Positions 61,145 through 64,000 of a DNA stretch of 64,000 bases are shown here, in pieces. The DNA is from JAGOUN01 sp040389005. Lineage in GTDB: Bacteria; Pseudomonadota; Gammaproteobacteria; JAGOUN01. The position numbers were made by a program, and so were the translations under genes. Below the pieces are notes generated by a model. It ran no database searches, was not told where the DNA came from, and was given only the letters and a program-made list of their open reading frames with translations. Every line of letters starts with the position of its first letter. Position 1 is the first letter of the stretch. The stretch covers positions 1 through 64,000 of the forward strand of contig JAZKAS010000014.1 in NCBI GenBank assembly GCA_040389005.1, given 5' to 3'.

Positions 61145-63369
61145 GAATTTTTTGCCTCAACTGTAATCACGCCAAAGCTTGATCCCAATTGAGCTGCAAT
61201 TAACGTGCCTCCCGCAATAAATACGGCACCGGGAACAATTTGATTATCGATAACGAGTTTACAGACTACTTGTAAATCATTTTGTTTCACTTGTACTTGT
61301 TGCTCATTCGATAATTGCAATTGCTTTGCAGTTTTTTCATGGATGTGAACTGCTTCAAAGTGTTTTTCAATCGCGCGCTCGTTTAATGCACGCGCACGTC
61401 GAACCAAATTGTCAGAACGACAATCCGGCCAGGTGGTAATGCGTTCTAATTGATTGTCTTGTAGCGTTTGAGAAGGCGACCAACCGGTAGCCCCTACACC
61501 GGCCAACCTGTTTTCTGTTGGTTTTGCATGAACCCATGCTTTTAAAACATCTTCGCTGCTTTCAAATTCACATTCAGGCACGCTCAATAAATTATTCAAC
61601 ACGCGATAAATTTTCCACGCGGGACGCGCTTCGCCTTTTGGAGTAACACATCCGGTAAATGAATGCTGTTCGCCCGCTAAATTCATAAACGTTCCTGAGG
61701 TTTCAGTAAACGCTGCGCAAGGAAGTAATACTTTAGCGACTTGCTTTAAATGCTCGCTGATAAATGGTGTCACAGCAACGACCATGTCCGCTGATAATAA
61801 ATCACGTTGCAATTTTTGTGGATTCGCAACATCAAATTCCGGCTCAATATTATGGAGCAAATACGCTTTTAATGATGCATTTATGTTTGTTTGAGAAAAT
61901 AGTTTCGCACAACCCATTGCATTCGCACCTTCAGGTAATTGTGCAAAAACACTTTGTGTATCTGTTGCAAATTTGTCTAATAGCGATTGGATTTTTGCAG
62001 CGTCAGGGTGATTGAGAGCATTTTCTCCCATGATAATCAAACTGGGCGACCCTACATCGGCCGATACATAATTTGAAACTGCAGCAACCATCATCGATGG
62101 TTTTACAATCGTTTCACTCGCCAAATCAAATTGATACGGATGTCTAACACTATCAATCACATGAATTTTTGCACCTTTCAATGCCGCTTTACGCACGAGA
62201 TGCGCCAATATCGGTTGATCATTTCGTAAATGTGAACCGATTAAAATAATTGTCTTCTGATTTTCAATATCAGCGATCGCTATATTGAGGCTGGGTGTAG
62301 GGGCTACCGGTTGGTCACCTTCTTTTCTTAATCGATATTCAATCTGTTCACTACCTAGATGATCCCATAATTTTTTTATTAAATGCGCTTCTTCCAGCGT
62401 GCTATTCGGTGAAACAAGTGCGCCGATTTGATTCGCACCATGCGCTGCTTTGATTTTTTCCAAGGCATTCGAAGCAAAATTCAAGGCAACGGGCCAGGTG
62501 ACTTCACGCCATTCGCCTGTTTTGTCATCTTTAATCATAGGCTTTTCTAACCGATTCACGTTCAAACCTTGATAACTAAATCGATCACGATCAGAAATCC
62601 ACGTTTCATTAATCTCATTATTTTCTCGCGATACAACACGCATAACTTCATTGCGACGTGTGTGTATAGAAAGATGTGAACCAACGCCATCGTGTGGAGA
62701 AATACCGTCATGCGCTTTTAATTCCCACGCACGCGCTTTATATAAAAATGGTTTTGACAATAAAGCGCCAACGGGACAAAGATCAATAATATTACCGGAT
62801 AATTCATGATCCACCGTATGTTTAACATAAGTAGAAATTTGCGAATGTTCACCTCGACCGACCATACCAATTTCACGCACACCGGCAATTTCTTTACCGA
62901 AACGCACACAACGCGTACACTGAATACAGCGCGTCATTTCTGTTGCAATTAACGGGCCGAAATCGTCATTGGCCACAGCGCGTTTTTCTTCGTTATAACT
63001 GGAATTATCTTTGCCATAACCCATGGAATAATCTTGTAATTCACACTGACCGCCTTGATCACAGATCGGGCAATCCAGCGGATGATTAATTAGCAAAAAT
63101 TCCATCACCGCGCGTTGTGATTCCAACGTTTTTGCAGATTGCGTAAAAACCTTCATCCCGTCATTGATCGGTGTCGCACACGCAGGTAATGTTTTCGGTG
63201 CTTTTTCAACTTCCACTAAACACATACGACAATTCGCCGCAACCGTTAATTTTTTGTGATAGCAAAACCGGGGAATATAAATATCATTCTCGTCAGCGAC
63301 TTGAATCAACATTTTACCCGGCTGGGTCGTAATTTCTTTACCGTCTATTTCTATTTTGATGTCGGGCAT
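61141..63369 (-). CDS. nuoG: NADH dehydrogenase I subunit G with two repeat arms inside
   Basis: The 742-aa iron-sulfur subunit of the peripheral arm. The N-terminal 2Fe-2S cysteines (PRFCYHKKL, CRMCLVEVE, LPACATPI), the His/Cys motif NHPLDCPICDQGGQCELQD and CIQCTRCVRF are visible. They are followed by a divergent molybdopterin-oxidoreductase-like domain. Residues around 349-358 (EGDQPVAPTP) and 623-634 (GVGATGWSPSQT) are encoded by two 30-bp inverted repeat arms of the family also found in pheT and cmk. Frame is kept. It starts one base after the nuoF stop. Confidence 0.95.
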   Translation of the reverse strand: MPDIKIEIDGKEITTQPGKMLIQVADENDIYIPRFCYHKKLTVAANCRMCLVEVEKAPKTLPACATPINDGMKVFTQSAKTLESQRAVMEFLLINHPLDCPICDQGGQCELQDYSMGYGKDNSSYNEEKRAVANDDFGPLIATEMTRCIQCTRCVRFGKEIAGVREIGMVGRGEHSQISTYVKHTVDHELSGNIIDLCPVGALLSKPFLYKARAWELKAHDGISPHDGVGSHLSIHTRRNEVMRVVSRENNEINETWISDRDRFSYQGLNVNRLEKPMIKDDKTGEWREVTWPVALNFASNALEKIKAAHGANQIGALVSPNSTLEEAHLIKKLWDHLGSEQIEYRLRKEGDQPVAPTPSLNIAIADIENQKTIILIGSHLRNDQPILAHLVRKAALKGAKIHVIDSVRHPYQFDLASETIVKPSMMVAAVSNYVSADVGSPSLIIMGENALNHPDAAKIQSLLDKFATDTQSVFAQLPEGANAMGCAKLFSQTNINASLKAYLLHNIEPEFDVANPQKLQRDLLSADMVVAVTPFISEHLKQVAKVLLPCAAFTETSGTFMNLAGEQHSFTGCVTPKGEARPAWKIYRVLNNLLSVPECEFESSEDVLKAWVHAKPTENRLAGVGATGWSPSQTLQDNQLERITTWPDCRSDNLVRRARALNERAIEKHFEAVHIHEKTAKQLQLSNEQQVQVKQNDLQVVCKLVIDNQIVPGAVFIAGGTLIAAQLGSSFGVITVEAKNS
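61471..61500. repeat. Coding repeat arm in nuoG (distal)
   Basis: AGAAGGCGACCAACCGGTAG plus the next ten bases (CCCCTACACC) is the inverted copy of 62294-62323 with one mismatch in 30. It is read in the nuoG frame as part of GVGATGWSPS. Confidence 0.82.
62294..62323. repeat. Coding repeat arm in nuoG (proximal)
   Basis: GGTGTAGGGGCTACCGGTTG plus the next ten bases (GTCACCTTCT) is the inverted partner of 61471-61500. It is read in the nuoG frame as EGDQPVAPTP. Confidence 0.82.
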
Positions 63370-63370
63370 A

Positions 63371-64000
63371 TCAAACCTTACATTTTTTATTTTTCACGTG
63401 ATATTCAAATTCTTCACGAAAATGTTTTAAAAATCCGCCAACAGGCCACGCCGCGGCTTCTCCAAATGCACAAATCGTTCGACCTTCAATATTTTTTGCC
63501 GCACGTTGTAGCGTATCAATATCACTCATAATCGCTTCGCCATTTTCGATTCGTTTAACAAGCCGCGCTAACCAACCGGTGCCTTCACGACACGGCGTAC
63601 ATTGACCGCAAGATTCTTCTTGATAAAAATGTGAAAGTCTCGCAAGCATTTTTACCATGCATGTATTTTCGTCCATGACAATCACAGCACCTGAACCAAG
63701 TGACGAGCCCGCTTTTTGTAGCGAATCGTAATCCATATCACATTCCATGATGATCTCTGCCGGCAATACGGGCATTGAACTTCCGCCGGGAATAACCGCT
63801 TTTAGCTTTTTACCGTCTTTCATGCCACCGGCGAGTTCTAATAGCGTTTTAAATGGTGTACCTAAAGGAACTTCATAATTCCCTGGTTTATTGACATGCC
63901 CTGACACGCTGAAAATTTTCGTTCCACCGTTATTCGGTTTTCCCAAGCCTAAAAACCACTCAGGGCCTTTTTCTAAAATCACCGGCACCGATGCAAATGT
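63371..64000 (-). CDS. nuoF: NADH dehydrogenase I subunit F (partial, 5' end outside window)
   Basis: The C-terminal 209 residues of the FMN- and NADH-binding subunit. The frame is open to the window edge, and the first visible residues TFASVPVILEKG match the family. The N3 cluster cysteines are present in SCGQCTPCREGTGW and in TICAFGEAAAWP. The gene continues beyond base 64000. It precedes nuoG with one base between stop and start. Confidence 0.96.
   Translation of the reverse strand, partial: TFASVPVILEKGPEWFLGLGKPNNGGTKIFSVSGHVNKPGNYEVPLGTPFKTLLELAGGMKDGKKLKAVIPGGSSMPVLPAEIIMECDMDYDSLQKAGSSLGSGAVIVMDENTCMVKMLARLSHFYQEESCGQCTPCREGTGWLARLVKRIENGEAIMSDIDTLQRAAKNIEGRTICAFGEAAAWPVGGFLKHFREEFEYHVKNKKCKV

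Noticed and set aside
1..64000. CRISPR array or prophage
   Set aside because: No regularly spaced identical repeats and no phage structural or integrase genes were seen.

Overview
The window looks like a draft chromosome segment of a low-GC, host-associated gammaproteobacterium, most probably from the Legionellales/Coxiella side of the class. Evidence is the gamma-type gene orders (thrS/infC-rpmI-rplT-pheST-ihfA, mlaFEDCB, kdsD-lptCAB-hpf, cmk-rpsA-lapAB, nuoF-to-nuoN), an AUU-initiated infC, and a scatter of effector-like or eukaryote-like accessory genes. The genus cannot be fixed from the sequence alone. Two 10-N gaps (1459-1468 in tex, 58442-58451 in nuoI) show that it is an assembly, so single-locus oddities need raw-read confirmation.

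Layout. 1-8351: a partial tRNA-Pro, tex, a ProP-like transporter, def, a gamma-carbonic-anhydrase-like protein, a shortened lapB, lapA, rpsA and cmk. 8419-10600: an accessory patch with an unknown membrane protein, a decayed RAYT-type transposon remnant bounded by inverted repeats, and an unknown helical protein. 10609-18650: gyrA, adk, lpxH, a DUF4239-like membrane protein and mlaFEDCB. 18813-23570: a small cysteine-rich secreted protein, then kdsD-lptC-lptA-lptB-hpf-hprK-EIIA(Man)-HPr, without kdsC, rpoN, ptsN or rapZ at their usual places. 23680-25434: a second accessory patch with a protein resembling eukaryotic mitochondrial carriers and a SnoaL-like protein. 25650-36856: pmbA/tldD, a disordered unknown protein, a histidine phosphatase, kdsB, pilT, mfd, an NTE-like patatin phospholipase and tRNA-Pro(GGG). 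36949-45531: ihfA, pheT, pheS, rplT, rpmI, infC, then an unknown gene separating infC from thrS. 45675-52501: an atypical receiver-domain protein, small exported proteins, ampG, lolA, ftsK and a host-attachment-family protein. 52604-64000: the NADH dehydrogenase I operon from nuoN back to a partial nuoF, with a Bcr/CflA-type transporter between nuoG and nuoH and nuoJ split into two short ORFs.

Functionally most genes are core: envelope building and lipid traffic (lptCAB, kdsD, kdsB, lpxH, mla, lolA, lapAB, ampG), translation (rpsA, infC, rpmI, rplT, pheST, thrS, def, hpf), DNA topology, repair and segregation (gyrA, mfd, ftsK, ihfA) and respiration (nuo). The accessory genes suggest an intracellular or host-interacting life.

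The most unusual signal is the repeat landscape. Several palindromic families recur between genes, and one family beginning GTAGGGGCTACCGG lies inside reading frames: a complete 74-bp palindrome in pheT, two 30-bp inverted arms in nuoG, and one arm in cmk. All are read through without breaking the gene, like the protein-coding palindromic elements known from Rickettsia. The second strongest signals are the split NuoJ lacking one membrane helix and the mitochondrial-carrier-like gene.
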